64,000 nt of DNA from Neolewinella aurantiaca (GCF_008014675.1 NZ_VOXD01000009.1:62001-126000); one strand, 5' to 3'; counted from the stretch's first letter, positions 1 through 8,437 are shown. Notes: generated by a model not told the origin, from the letters alone. Program-made: numbers and translations.

Positions 1-221
1 CTACCGCTTCTTTGCGCGACAACGGTGTACTCGTTGCGGTGGATTTCCACGACAGTGCGGTACCCGCCTTCAAGAAACACATGGCTGGCCACCACGTCCG
101 TATGGATGGCCACGTACTGGCTAAGCTCAGGTCGCACCTGCAGGAAGACAAAGCCGAAGAACACCGCGCCTACCAGGGCGTATGGCGTTGGTTCTCTTTT
201 GTTGGCCGCCGGAGAAGTTAA
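1..221 (+). CDS. C-terminal end of a probable class I SAM-dependent methyltransferase (5' end outside window)
   Basis: An open frame runs in from the left edge and stops at 219-221, giving about 72 residues. The segment DNGVLVAVDFH looks like the late strand of a Rossmann methyltransferase (LxxGGxLxxxDxH style). It is followed by GHHVRMDGHVL and a closing WRWFSFVG strand, as in methyltransferases whose last strands end this way. The SAM-binding motif lies outside the window, so the family call is inference. The reading direction is supported by the strong bidirectional terminator just downstream, which separates this gene from the convergent gene that ends at 297. The opposite strand is also open here but has no start and would run into that terminator. 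Confidence 0.45.
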   Translation, partial: TASLRDNGVLVAVDFHDSAVPAFKKHMAGHHVRMDGHVLAKLRSHLQEDKAEEHRAYQGVWRWFSFVGRRRS

Positions 222-249
222 TCCTCAGCTCACTTTACGAACGATACGG

Positions 250-295
250 AAAAAGCGAAGTCCGGCAGATCTAAGCTGTCGGACTTCGCTTTTTT
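250..295. terminator. Bidirectional intrinsic terminator
   Basis: A 19-bp stem (250-268 with 276-294, one G-T pair) with a 7-nt loop is flanked by A and T runs, so it can end transcription on either strand. It lies between two convergent genes that stop at 221 and 297. Confidence 0.85.
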
Positions 296-296
296 A

Positions 297-2333
297 TCAG
301 GCCCGCCAGAAGCGAAGCAAAAGAACCTCCACGAGGAAGAAAGCCAGTGCGCCCCAGATGAAGTACCGCCAAAGCGGGGTTCCTTCGTTTCGTTCCCGGA
401 TGTCGCCGATCAGACTGGCTTGGTTGTCGGCATCGAGAAGCGCAACGTTGGGGATGCTGGCCAGTTCGGCCAGTTCATTCGCATCGAGGTAAGAAAGATC
501 GGATTCTTTGCGGTCATAGTTGAAAGCAAAAGCATCCACTATTTCATCGCCCAGAACGAGGTCGTAAGTGCCCGCTTCGGGCACCTGGTTGTTGAGGCTA
601 AGCAGTACCCGGTTATCCACCACTCTTTGCTCGGGGATGAACTCTCCGTTCTTACCGCGCAATTTGAAAACGATGTCTGCACCTGCGCCCCGCCTGCTGG
701 TTTGGATTACCTCGTCCTGCCCGATGGTGTAAGCGGCCTGACGTCTGCGTCCGCTGCTGATGCCCATTTTGTAGAGCATGGGAATGAAGATTTCGGCGTT
801 GAGGGCGAGGTTGTTGATCTCGTTATCGAGCGGAGCACTGGAAAGGTAAACGTTTCCTTCGCCGAGCGTATACTTGGCCAGTGCCGTAGAGCCGTCGCGG
901 TAGGTCAGTAATGATTCCTGCTGACGGCTTCCTACGCGCCCGATGGGGAAATTGCCCGTCGTTGCGGGCAACCGCAGTGCACTTGAGCGGTTGCGGAACA
1001 CGTCACGGAAAATGAATTCCCGGCGGTTCAGTCCGCTCACTTCGCGGTTCTGCTCCACGAATGCATCCAGCCGGTCGGAGCCAACGCGGGTCAGGAAAGT
1101 ATTGTAACTGTTCACATCAGCGTTTGCGGGCGGGAAGATGAGGATGTTACCACCGTTTTCCACGTAGAGCCTCAGTTGCTCGGCCAGGCCGGAGCCGACC
1201 GAAACCTGATCGGTCAGTACAATCAGGTCGTTTTCTGCCAGCGATCCGTAATCGATGTTACGGCTACCGACGTAGTTGGCCGCGAAGACGGAGAGCCCGC
1301 CCAGCGCTGCGCGCAGGTTGCGCTGCGGTTGCCCGTCGTCGTCGATATTGAGCACTTTCACCTTGTCGGCGGTACGAAAAGTGAGGTGGTAGACGTCGTC
1401 GAACTGAACGGGGAAGTCGGTGATCCGAAGTTCTGCGCGTCCGATGCCAGGCTCGGAGATATTGAGGTAAACCGAATCGGTGACGTAGCTGCGGGCGGGG
1501 ATGCTCAGTGTTCCTTCCGGTTTGCTTTGCCCCAGGTAGTTCTGGCTGAGGCGCACATTGTCGAGGTCTTCGTTTCCGTAGTTACGGATGCGGACCAGCA
1601 GCAGGTTGTTTTGGTTCAGCTGCGGCACCGGAGCCTCGAACCATACCGAATCGATCCCGACGTTGCGTTCCCGGACGCTGGTGAGCGGCACAAGGTTTAC
1701 CTGCACGGAAGTCTCCAGTTTTTCTGCGGAGAGGTCCACCACATTACGCTGAAAATCGGAGACCAGGTAAGTGATTTTATTCTCAATGTTTTCGGTGCGA
1801 AGCGCCGAACGCTGGCGGCCGTTCACCACCGAAAGACGGCGACTGGCGGGGGCCACTTTTATGTCTTCGATGAGTTCCAGCGCTTCTTCCTGACCAACCA
1901 GGCGCTGGTTCCGGCCTCTGAAATCGTTATCGACCACCTGGAAGCGGTCTTCAACTCCGTAGGCATTCACGATATCCCGGGCACGATCCTTGGCAATCTG
2001 CAGCAGTGGAGCGCTGTCGGACTCGGCCCCCATGCTAAAGCTGTTATCTACGTAAAGGCTGACGGCCTTGCGGCCGGTAAGCACCTCGCGCGCGGAAGGG
2101 ATGAACGGCTGAGCGAAAGCAAACACCAGCGCGGCCAGCGCCAAACAGCGGGCGGCCAGCACGAGCAGGTTGCGCAGGCGACTGCGCATGCTTGTTTCTT
2201 CTTTCACTTCCTTCAGGAACTTTACGTTCGAAAAAGCCACTTTCTTAAAGCGGCGGAAGTAAAAGAGGTGAATGATGATCGGGATGGCAAGTGCGGCCAG
2301 GGCCCAGAGGAAAGAAGGATATAAAAATTGCAT
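297..2333 (-). CDS. BatA-type membrane protein with N-terminal aerotolerance-regulator domain
   Basis: This is a 678-residue protein. The start is the ATG at 2333, because the sequence from there (MQFLYPSFLWALAALAIPII) matches the first membrane helix and FRRFKKV loop of the BatA N-terminal family; the open frame upstream has no such character. A second helix lies near residues 58-76. A von Willebrand-like domain follows with a DNSFSMG motif (DxSxS, metal-site type) near residue 92. A long extracytoplasmic middle part has beta-rich, CARDB-like stretches. A last helix, near residues 655-673, ends in FWRA. Family members sit in the inner membrane and probably act as scaffolds; their biochemical role is poorly known. 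The region at 678-686 carries a copy of the GCAGGTGCA motif, coding for GAGAD. Confidence 0.85.
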   Translation of the reverse strand: MQFLYPSFLWALAALAIPIIIHLFYFRRFKKVAFSNVKFLKEVKEETSMRSRLRNLLVLAARCLALAALVFAFAQPFIPSAREVLTGRKAVSLYVDNSFSMGAESDSAPLLQIAKDRARDIVNAYGVEDRFQVVDNDFRGRNQRLVGQEEALELIEDIKVAPASRRLSVVNGRQRSALRTENIENKITYLVSDFQRNVVDLSAEKLETSVQVNLVPLTSVRERNVGIDSVWFEAPVPQLNQNNLLLVRIRNYGNEDLDNVRLSQNYLGQSKPEGTLSIPARSYVTDSVYLNISEPGIGRAELRITDFPVQFDDVYHLTFRTADKVKVLNIDDDGQPQRNLRAALGGLSVFAANYVGSRNIDYGSLAENDLIVLTDQVSVGSGLAEQLRLYVENGGNILIFPPANADVNSYNTFLTRVGSDRLDAFVEQNREVSGLNRREFIFRDVFRNRSSALRLPATTGNFPIGRVGSRQQESLLTYRDGSTALAKYTLGEGNVYLSSAPLDNEINNLALNAEIFIPMLYKMGISSGRRRQAAYTIGQDEVIQTSRRGAGADIVFKLRGKNGEFIPEQRVVDNRVLLSLNNQVPEAGTYDLVLGDEIVDAFAFNYDRKESDLSYLDANELAELASIPNVALLDADNQASLIGDIRERNEGTPLWRYFIWGALAFFLVEVLLLRFWRA

Positions 2334-2506
2334 AGTCAGGGAAGAAGACGAACTTGGGCGGGGGAATGTTTTACGGGGGGCAAGGTAAAGGTACTTTGGT
2401 ATGTTGGTTCGTTGGTCGTTTGAGCGTACCCCTATTGTAAAGAAGCAGCTAACAAGCGGGTTCAGGGAAGATTCTTCGGGTGTTTTTGGGTATGAAGGCT
2501 CCAGAG

Positions 2507-2527
2507 GGCGCGGACGCAGGTGCAAAG
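2507..2527 (+). repeat. Copy of dispersed GCAGGTGCA motif (intergenic)
   Basis: GGCGCGGACGCAGGTGCA followed by AAG. The flank GGAGGTTTTC is shared with the copy at 61147, so the similarity extends beyond the core. It lies in the 227-bp gap between two minus-strand genes. Confidence 0.8.
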
Positions 2528-2560
2528 GAGGTTTTCCCGAAGCAGGTCGAAGCCCGGGCA

Positions 2561-3574
2561 CTACCCTTCCTCCGGTTCAAGGAACCTCGTATTCGTTATG
2601 CCCAGCACCAGATAGGGAAGATCGTTATTTTGCTGTTTGACAACAACCATAAAGGGCGTCTCGAAGCGAATATCCTTCCTGATCCGGGGAGCTGCCGACC
2701 GGCTGAGGGTGATAACTGCCTCGTCTTCCACCCTGGCTCCTTCATGGTTCATGGTGAAGGAGGTGTCGGATTCCATTCTGGCGATAATCGCATCCGGGTA
2801 CAGCGGATTGATCAGTTGCTGACCGACCATAGAAGAGTACTCACGGTGTACGTTGAAACTTATGTTAGGGACGCAAACCGCATCAATCCTATTTAGCCGT
2901 TGGGCGTTGGGCCATTCACTGCGCCTGACCCGCTCTGTCATCTCTGCTTCGCGGCCCGGAGTGTAGCCACCCAGAAGGTAAACCTCGTCTTGCCCGTTAT
3001 CGCTATGCAACCGCAGAACAGTCTTTTCCGGATTGGAGGGGTCGTAATCGAGCAAATCTAATCCCGGTGCCGTGACGTCTTTGGCGCGGAAAGCTCCTAC
3101 GCTTTCGCCCATGAAGCGCCCCGAGTAAGGAGAAAAGGATGATTTCCAACTGAGCTTTTTCCCGAAGCGGGCATAGCTGAAAATATCGAGCGGCTGAAGG
3201 GTTAAATCATTCAGGAGGGACTGGCGGACGTCCCGTTCCCGTAAAAGATCTTCACGGGCTTTAAGCACGTCCTTTTGCCCGATACCGGAGCGAACGAAGT
3301 ACGCGGCGGGATCCAGCAAATCCTGGTTGAATACGGCGGTATTCAGGCGGTCAACGAGTTGGCGGAGAGCGGGGTCCTCCGTTTTGATGGTGGCCGAGCC
3401 ACCAAGTTGGTGCTCTACGAGTTCATTCCAGGCCAGGTTCATGGCTACCGACCACAGGTAGTTACCGTTGAAGACCGCACCAGTAAGCGGCAAAGAAGAT
3501 ATAATCATAGCTAAGGGATACAGGGTTTCTGCAAAAATAGGGTTTGCCGGTACCGGAGGCTGATAAGCCTTCAT
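2561..3574 (-). CDS. Uncharacterised protein, C-terminus faintly serpin-like
   Basis: This is a 337-residue protein if it starts at 3574; ATGs at 3664 and 3508 are alternatives, and the start at 3508 gives an N-terminus (MIISSLPLTGAVFNGNYLW) that looks natural. There is no signal peptide or membrane segment. The C-terminal 70 residues read FTMNHEGARVEDEAV, then ETPFMVVV, then LVLGITNTRFLEPEEG. This order (E-G-x-x-A hinge, PF strand, LxLGxxxxxxxP end) resembles the reactive-centre region and last strands of serpins, but the rest does not match well enough to assign the family. It lies upstream of the BatA-like gene on the same strand, 227 bp apart, so a shared transcript is possible but not clear. 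Confidence 0.6.
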   Translation of the reverse strand: MKAYQPPVPANPIFAETLYPLAMIISSLPLTGAVFNGNYLWSVAMNLAWNELVEHQLGGSATIKTEDPALRQLVDRLNTAVFNQDLLDPAAYFVRSGIGQKDVLKAREDLLRERDVRQSLLNDLTLQPLDIFSYARFGKKLSWKSSFSPYSGRFMGESVGAFRAKDVTAPGLDLLDYDPSNPEKTVLRLHSDNGQDEVYLLGGYTPGREAEMTERVRRSEWPNAQRLNRIDAVCVPNISFNVHREYSSMVGQQLINPLYPDAIIARMESDTSFTMNHEGARVEDEAVITLSRSAAPRIRKDIRFETPFMVVVKQQNNDLPYLVLGITNTRFLEPEEG

Positions 3575-3807
3575 CGGTACGCGTAGAAATGCCCGAAAAA
3601 ACCTGACTCCTGATATTTCCTGTATATTAATTATCGGTGAATTCCTGCGGGCGAAATTTCGCAAAAATTCTGAATTTAACTATATTCACGCCACAAACCA
3701 CCACACTGTCCACCACATTCATAAAATTAATTCTGACTTCTGCAGCAGAAGCTTACAGTAAACCAACGACGCTTCTCTTCTTTGGAGAGGGCAAGGTCAT
3801 CAACTTT

Positions 3808-3828
3808 CTCTGCACCTGCTGCCGAGCC
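3808..3828 (-). repeat. Copy of dispersed GCAGGTGCA motif upstream of the subtilase
   Basis: CTCTGCACCTGCTGCCGAGCC on the plus strand, 36 bp before the subtilase start. The upstream flank TCAACTTTCT is shared with the copy at 57558, which shows a longer common ancestor than the 9-bp core. Confidence 0.75.
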
Positions 3829-3863
3829 CATAACCGTTTCTGATTTTTTAACCACACACTATT

Positions 3864-5384
3864 ATGAAAAGAATATTATTCTGCGGCGCCCTTGCGCTTT
3901 CACTCTTCGCGTGTAACGACGAAGTTCTCCTCACCGAAGGTACTCCCGCCGAAGCGCAGGACCCGCTGACCAGGGCCGAGCTGAACGATCTCGTTGAGGC
4001 TCACCTCTTCGCTACCAACGACGTCTTCGACTGGAACGAAACCACCGATCACGTCATCTGGAGTGCCCTGAAGCTGAGCCAGAACGAAGCTGCGCTTGGC
4101 TACCAGCCCGCCGGTTACGAAAACCTGCCGGAAACCATCCATGAAATCGACGTTAACGCCGGCGAGTGGAAAACCACCCGCGACGAACTGGTCAGTGACC
4201 TGATCGAAGCAACCGCTCGCCTCACCGGGGAAGACATCACCGAAGAAGAACTCTTCGTTGCTCCCGAAGATGGCGTACTGCCCATTCTGGAAGTGAAAGT
4301 ACTCCACCCCGAAGTGCTCGCTGAGTTCCGCAGCCGCCCGGACGTGCGCTACTTCGAGCCCAGCAATTACAGCGGCGGCGAACTTGAACTTCGTTCCGGC
4401 TCCGGTTGCTCTGAAGCTCCGACGAGCAGCCTTTACTCTGCTGATTACACGACGATTAGTCCCGGAGCCAAACTCCCCTGGAACTATGCTTACATGAATA
4501 TCCCTTCCGCCTGGAATACCAGCCAGGGCGCGGGCATCGGCATCACCATCATCGACACCGGTGTTTACCCCGAGCAAAACAAACTGGGCAGCCAGTTCAG
4601 CAGCGACTGGAGTACCGGCCGCAGCATCACTAAGTACGGCACCTACGCACCGAACTGGTGGAGCAGCCGCACCGACGGCCCCAACGATCAGTGTGGCCAC
4701 GGCACGCAGATGTCTGGCCTCGCCGCTGCACCACGGACCAACAACGGCTCTACCGTAGGTGTGGCTTATAAAGCCAACCTTCGTGTCTACCGCGCTACCA
4801 GCGACGTGATTGTGAACAACAGCCGCGAGAAGCGTGGCGTGAAGGATGCACTCGTAAGTTCCGGGAACCACTCCGGCACTAAAGTGATCAGTATGAGCAT
4901 CGGTGATGTATTCAGCAGTGGCACCGTTAAAGACGGTATTCGTTACGCCAACAACCGCGGCAAACTGATCCTTTGTGCCGCAGGTACATCCCTGAGCTGG
5001 ACCAGCTGGTACGGCGTCATCTTCCCCGCCAACATGAGCGAAACCACCGCCGTAACGGGTGTACGTGACGGTAGCTCACTCCAACGCTGTAACACCTGCC
5101 ACGACGGCAGCGCCGTCGACTTCGTTGCCGTAATGCAACGCGCCAGCAACACCGATCGCACCAGCCTTACCTTGAGCCGCTACAACGACAGCCCCGGCTA
5201 CGTGGGCGGATCGAGCGCAGCAACGGCCACCACCGCCGGAATTGCCGCTCTCGTGTGGGCCACAAACCCGAGTCAGAGCCGCAGCCAGGTACTGAACCGG
5301 ATGAAGCAGGCTGCATCTATCTACCCAGGGCGCTCCGGCAACTTCGGGTGGGGGATCATCGATGCTGCACAGGCAGTGCAGTAG
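3864..5384 (+). CDS. Subtilisin-like (S8) serine protease, lipoprotein
   Basis: This is a 506-residue exported protease. The N-terminus is a lipoprotein signal with lipobox LFAC (Cys17). Residues 20-185 form a propeptide-like region ending in DVRYFEP, as in inhibitor-I9-type propeptides. The catalytic domain (about 200-505) carries the three active-site motifs: ITIIDTGV (Asp231), CGHGTQMSG (His279) and GGSSAATATTAG (Ser451). The stretch LILCAAGTS (370-376) is where subtilases normally have AAGN; the oxyanion-hole Asn is replaced by Thr375. There are several Cys residues (for example CNTC near 410), perhaps disulphides. No T9SS sorting domain is seen, so lipidation is the likely anchoring. The family call is secure; full activity is uncertain because of Thr375. 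Confidence 0.92.
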   Translation: MKRILFCGALALSLFACNDEVLLTEGTPAEAQDPLTRAELNDLVEAHLFATNDVFDWNETTDHVIWSALKLSQNEAALGYQPAGYENLPETIHEIDVNAGEWKTTRDELVSDLIEATARLTGEDITEEELFVAPEDGVLPILEVKVLHPEVLAEFRSRPDVRYFEPSNYSGGELELRSGSGCSEAPTSSLYSADYTTISPGAKLPWNYAYMNIPSAWNTSQGAGIGITIIDTGVYPEQNKLGSQFSSDWSTGRSITKYGTYAPNWWSSRTDGPNDQCGHGTQMSGLAAAPRTNNGSTVGVAYKANLRVYRATSDVIVNNSREKRGVKDALVSSGNHSGTKVISMSIGDVFSSGTVKDGIRYANNRGKLILCAAGTSLSWTSWYGVIFPANMSETTAVTGVRDGSSLQRCNTCHDGSAVDFVAVMQRASNTDRTSLTLSRYNDSPGYVGGSSAATATTAGIAALVWATNPSQSRSQVLNRMKQAASIYPGRSGNFGWGIIDAAQAVQ

Positions 5385-5424
5385 TCCGTTGACCAGTTGA
5401 ATCGTTGGTAATTTGATTCGTTAT

Positions 5425-5472
5425 TCGTTGGTAATTTGAGCCGCTGAAGCTAACGGCCCAAATTACCAACGA
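5425..5472. repeat. Intergenic hairpin
   Basis: Arms 5425-5443 and 5454-5472 pair over 14 bp, then one mismatch and 4 bp, with a 10-nt loop. There is no T run, so it may be a repeat or a weak terminator after the subtilase. A partial extra copy of the left arm lies at 5402-5415. Confidence 0.7.
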
Positions 5473-5490
5473 TCCAACGATCCAATTCCC

Positions 5491-5498
5491 TACCTTCG
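5491..5498 (+). promoter_or_regulatory. -7 promoter box (TACCTTCG) next to the start codon
   Basis: It matches the Bacteroidota -7 pattern TAnnTTTG at 7 of 8 positions and ends 5 nt before the acyltransferase ATG, so the transcript would be leaderless or nearly so. No clear -33 TTTG is seen. Confidence 0.4.
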
Positions 5499-5503
5499 CC
5501 CCT

Positions 5504-6778
5504 ATGTCGAAAATAGTATTCTGGATATTTCACTTTATGAGCCGCTGGATGCTCCGCATTTTCTACCCGGGAATGGAGGTTGAAGGACGCGAGCATGCCA
5601 ACCATCCCGGCCCTACCCTTCTTTGCGGCAACCACCCGAATACGCTCATTGACCCCCTCATTGTAGGCATTCACCTCGACTACCAGACCTACTTCCTGGC
5701 CAACGCCGCCATGTGGATCAACCCGGTTATGGCCTTCCTCATCGATCCGTTTTGCATCCCTGTGGCGCGCCCGCAGGACAAAGAAAAAGGAGCGACAAAA
5801 GGCGTTGATACCGATGAAATCTTCAACCGTACTTTCAGCGGTCTCGAGAGCGGAAGCGTGGTGTACATTGCCCCCGAAGGCGCCAGCGAACTGGAGCGCA
5901 AGCTCCGCCGCCTCAAGGGCGGAGCAGCGAGCATGGCCCTGGAAGCCGAAAAGCGCAACGACTGGAACCTTGGCCTGTCCGTTCAGCCGGTTGGGGTAAA
6001 CTATGAGTCGCCAACCACTTGTTTCAGCCGCGCCTTCGTTCGCTACGGAGAGCCGATCGACATTACCCCCTTCCGCGAACAGTACGAAACCAGCCCGATG
6101 CGCGCCATCCGCGCGCTCACCAACGAGCTGACCGACCGGATGCAGGCACTGCTCATCCAAACTAAGAACAAAGCCGAAGAACACCTGCTGCGCCCGATCG
6201 AGCGGGCCATCCAGAACGAGAAGCCCCTTACGGTCAGCAAGCACCACTACCGGACACAAAGCATCCTTGCCTGGCTGCGCGAACTGCCCGAAGAGGAGCG
6301 CGAAGCGCTCCGGGTCACCGCCACCACCTACGACCAGGGCCTCCGCGAAACCGGCCAGCTCGACATCGAATTCAGCAACCACCCCGAGCGCAAACTGCAC
6401 GCCGGAACGGTTCTGGGCCTCCCCCTTTATCTCTACGGCTTACTCAACCACGGCATCTGGCTGCTGGCCATCAACGGCATCTGGAAAGCCCTCGGCATTG
6501 ACCGGGGCTACAAAGCGACGGTGCAAACCCTTGGCAGCTGGATCATTCTGCCGATCATTTACCTGATTCAAATTCTGGTTTTCAACTGGGTTTTCCCGGA
6601 AAGCTGGGGCTGGCTTTACGCTATTTCACTTCCCGTATCCGGCTTGTTCGCGCTCAAGTACTGGATCACTTACCGTGCCTTTTGGAAAGGGCGGTTTTCA
6701 GGGTCTTCGGCTAAGGACGAGGAGTTGAAGGCTTTGCGAAAAAAAATGCTCGAAGCTGTGCCCGGAGAGTGGCTTTAG
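5504..6778 (+). CDS. PlsC-like 1-acyl-glycerol-3-phosphate acyltransferase family protein
   Basis: This is a 424-residue membrane acyltransferase. Block I of the family is GNHPNTLIDPL (residues 42-52), with the catalytic His and Asp spaced HX5D, a spacing common in the Bacteroidota branch instead of HX4D. Block III is APEGAS (near 124-129), the glycerol-phosphate binding motif. A long charged middle part (190-300) follows. Three membrane segments close the protein (about 305-330, 343-365, 369-389), ending in a charged tail. It probably transfers acyl groups to a lysophospholipid or related acceptor at the inner membrane; the exact substrate cannot be read from sequence. It stands alone, with its own promoter box and a hairpin upstream. 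Confidence 0.85.
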   Translation: MSKIVFWIFHFMSRWMLRIFYPGMEVEGREHANHPGPTLLCGNHPNTLIDPLIVGIHLDYQTYFLANAAMWINPVMAFLIDPFCIPVARPQDKEKGATKGVDTDEIFNRTFSGLESGSVVYIAPEGASELERKLRRLKGGAASMALEAEKRNDWNLGLSVQPVGVNYESPTTCFSRAFVRYGEPIDITPFREQYETSPMRAIRALTNELTDRMQALLIQTKNKAEEHLLRPIERAIQNEKPLTVSKHHYRTQSILAWLRELPEEEREALRVTATTYDQGLRETGQLDIEFSNHPERKLHAGTVLGLPLYLYGLLNHGIWLLAINGIWKALGIDRGYKATVQTLGSWIILPIIYLIQILVFNWVFPESWGWLYAISLPVSGLFALKYWITYRAFWKGRFSGSSAKDEELKALRKKMLEAVPGEWL

Positions 6779-6787
6779 AATTATTAC

Positions 6788-6809
6788 AGGCGGGAACGCG
6801 GGTGCAGGG
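6788..6809 (+). repeat. Degenerate copy of dispersed GCAGGTGCA motif
   Basis: AGGCGGGAACGCGGGTGCAG: one mismatch in the 9-bp core and good agreement in the left context. It lies 10 bp after the acyltransferase stop. Confidence 0.5.
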
Positions 6810-6892
6810 TCCGAAACAGGCAAGCCTGGTTTAAGAGTATAAGCGAGAACAGAAACACTACTTTGTTTTTTCTCAAGCATAATTATAGTTGC

Positions 6893-6928
6893 AAAAAACC
6901 AGGGTCCCCATCTCTGAGCACCCTGGTT
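6893..6928 (-). terminator. Intrinsic terminator of the lipoprotein gene
   Basis: A 9-bp stem (6897-6905 with 6920-6928) is followed, reading the minus strand, by six T. It lies 23 bp after the stop of the minus-strand gene 6951-7532. Confidence 0.85.
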
Positions 6929-6950
6929 CTGAAATCGGCCAAGTTCTTAT

Positions 6951-7532
6951 TTACCTTTCCTGGGCCCATCTATCATAACCGAAGTCAAAGAGTGCCTGGT
7001 AAGCCTCCTGATTTCTTTCTTTATGCTTTTTGAAATTATCCTGGCTAAGAAACTTCGTGTTTTTATCCAGTACAAGTCGAGCTATGCGTGCCAATTCGGA
7101 AGTTTCGGTTACATCAGCCTTCATTTCATTCAAAATGGCTACTACGACTTCTGGCTTGTTGATGTAATCACGGTCCAAAATTTCACTAAGATAGTAATGC
7201 TGATTTTCCGTTTCAGAATTTTGGAGGAAATCGGTATTTCGCACAAGGTGGGAAATAGTTGACCATTGCAGGTTGCTAAAGAATACTTCATCATGCTGTG
7301 CCAGCACTTCGTTTTGATAGTATTTGTCGTATACCGTCCAGTCCCTCTCATTGGTCATTATCAAGGTATTGATGTGTGCATCTGCTGGTATACGTTCCGG
7401 GAAATTCAACACGGGAGAAATATCATCTGAAAGACTGGTCCCTTCAGTTATCGGAGTTTCATTTCCACATGAAAGGAAGCCGATGGCGATAATGCTCACA
7501 ATGAGCATATGGAATAAAGTAGATTTAAACAT
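6951..7532 (-). CDS. Small lipoprotein of unknown function
   Basis: This is a 193-residue protein with a lipoprotein signal (lipobox FLSC, Cys22) and a soluble, charged, probably helical body without Cys. I recognise no domain. It is bounded by its own terminator (6893-6928) and an AT-rich upstream region, so it looks like a monocistronic gene. Base composition is more AT-rich than the neighbours (many AAA, TTT and ATT codons), which could mean recent arrival or low expression. Confidence 0.75.
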   Translation of the reverse strand: MFKSTLFHMLIVSIIAIGFLSCGNETPITEGTSLSDDISPVLNFPERIPADAHINTLIMTNERDWTVYDKYYQNEVLAQHDEVFFSNLQWSTISHLVRNTDFLQNSETENQHYYLSEILDRDYINKPEVVVAILNEMKADVTETSELARIARLVLDKNTKFLSQDNFKKHKERNQEAYQALFDFGYDRWAQER

Positions 7533-7631
7533 AAGAATATGAATTTAAATTGGGAAATTTGTGGCCCTACATGCATAACAACCAATGAGTCTGAAGCATA
7601 TAAAGTCACATTTTAGTTGCTTGCACGCTTC

Positions 7632-8076
7632 CTATACCGGACCTACGGGAGGAACTTGGTCGCAACAATTACTTTGAGCAGTTTGTGCATCGACAATGGT
7701 GGAGTCATCAACCTGCCAAACTCCTTCATTCTCCACGTAAGTGTGAACGACTCCGCTTCCTATACCGGAAACGAAGTGGTTTGGGGCAATTAGCGCGCCG
7801 TTAGCGTGGTGGCTGGTAAGGCGCTGAAAGCCGCGCCTGGCCTGAGCCAGGTAAGGTTTTCAGCAACGCCGCCAGACGCCGCGATAACAAGCGATAAAGT
7901 CCCAAACCACTTTGGTTCCGGTATATTACGTCACCAGAACAACAACCAGTTCCTGAAACAGTATAAGCGGTAATACCGCCAGAATGGGTGCCGCACTCGC
8001 AACTAGCTGCTGAATTGAGGTAGGCCGTGAAAAAAACGAGTGGTGCAGCTAATAAAAACTGTTTTACAAATCTCAT
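7632..8076 (-). pseudogene. Small secreted Cys-rich protein gene split by a MITE-like element
   Basis: The start is the ATG at 8076 (MRFVKQFLLAAPLVFFTAYL, a signal peptide). The first 50 codons run to GCCSGDV and are then cut by the inverted-repeat element at 7763-7923. Beyond the element the same frame resumes as GSGVVHTYVENEGVWQ and ends QSNCCDQVPPVGPV at the TAG (7632-7634). Taking out the element plus one TA leaves 282 nt, that is 94 codons with the stop, in perfect frame across GDV-I-GSG. The intact protein would have 93 residues with three Cys pairs or clusters (CEC, CC, CC). As it stands, translation reads into the element and stops at 7801 after 91 residues. The function is unknown; the family was not recognised. 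Confidence 0.8.
7763..7923. mobile_element. Hairpin (MITE-like) element, copy 1, in a coding sequence
   Basis: Terminal inverted repeats of about 25 bp (TACCGGAAnCnAAGTGGTTT and complement) enclose further nested inverted repeats (GCTGAAA/TTTCAGC, CCTGGC/GCCAGG), so nearly the whole element can fold into one long hairpin. TA lies at both outer ends (7761-7762, 7924-7925), as a TA target duplication would leave. It encodes no protein. A copy with one internal mismatch is at 26880-27037. TA targets and terminal repeats are typical of MITEs moved by IS630/Tc1-mariner transposases; that link is inference. Confidence 0.85.
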
Positions 8077-8324
8077 AATGAGGAATGTTTTTGGGTTAAA
8101 AAATTGGTGATACCCGAAATTAAGGGGCAAAATACATTTGTAAAAAAAAACATGACATTTAACACAGTCATCTCTAAAATTCTCCTAAACAACCCTTAAA
8201 GTCATCTAACAACCTCTTTAAGGCTTACCCCCCTCCATTGAAAACCAGGAAAAACACAAACCCGCATAGCAGAAAGTAGATCAAACAACGATCTCAGCAC
8301 GCGATTTCCCGGTTCGTTTATATT

Positions 8325-8413
8325 GGGCGCAAACCAGATTGTCGCGATTGCTCCTCCCCAGCGCAGCGGTGTGGGGAGGCTGGGAGGGGGTTGAGCGACA
8401 ATCTGGTTTGCAC
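8325..8413. repeat. Imperfect palindrome with 20-bp arms
   Basis: Arms 8325-8345 and 8394-8413 (GCAAACCAGATTGTCGC and complement) flank a CTCCTCCCC/GGGGAGG inner pair. It resembles in plan the element at 24202-24312 (unrelated arms, similar C/G-rich centre). The right arm supplies the TTTG of the argE promoter. Confidence 0.75.
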
Positions 8414-8437
8414 CCTTTATGTTTCTCATTACCTTAG
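8407..8437 (+). promoter_or_regulatory. Bacteroidota promoter of argE
   Basis: TTTG (8407-8410), exactly 19 nt, then TACCTTAG (8430-8437): a good match to TTTG-N19-TAnnTTTG. The -7 box ends 4 nt before the ATG at 8442, which predicts a leaderless transcript. Confidence 0.65.

Noticed and set aside
1-220. Minus-strand frame PTPYALVGAVFFGFVFLQV as a membrane-protein gene
   Set aside because: It has no start before the bidirectional terminator and would begin inside it; the plus frame fits the convergent layout better.
1176-2324. 382-codon plus-strand ORF opposite the BatA-like gene
   Set aside because: The minus strand has the BatA N-terminal domain, helices and VWA motif; the plus frame has none.
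3900-4871. 323-codon minus-strand ORF opposite the subtilase
   Set aside because: It mirrors a GC-rich gene with all catalytic motifs; a long antisense frame is expected from the codon bias.
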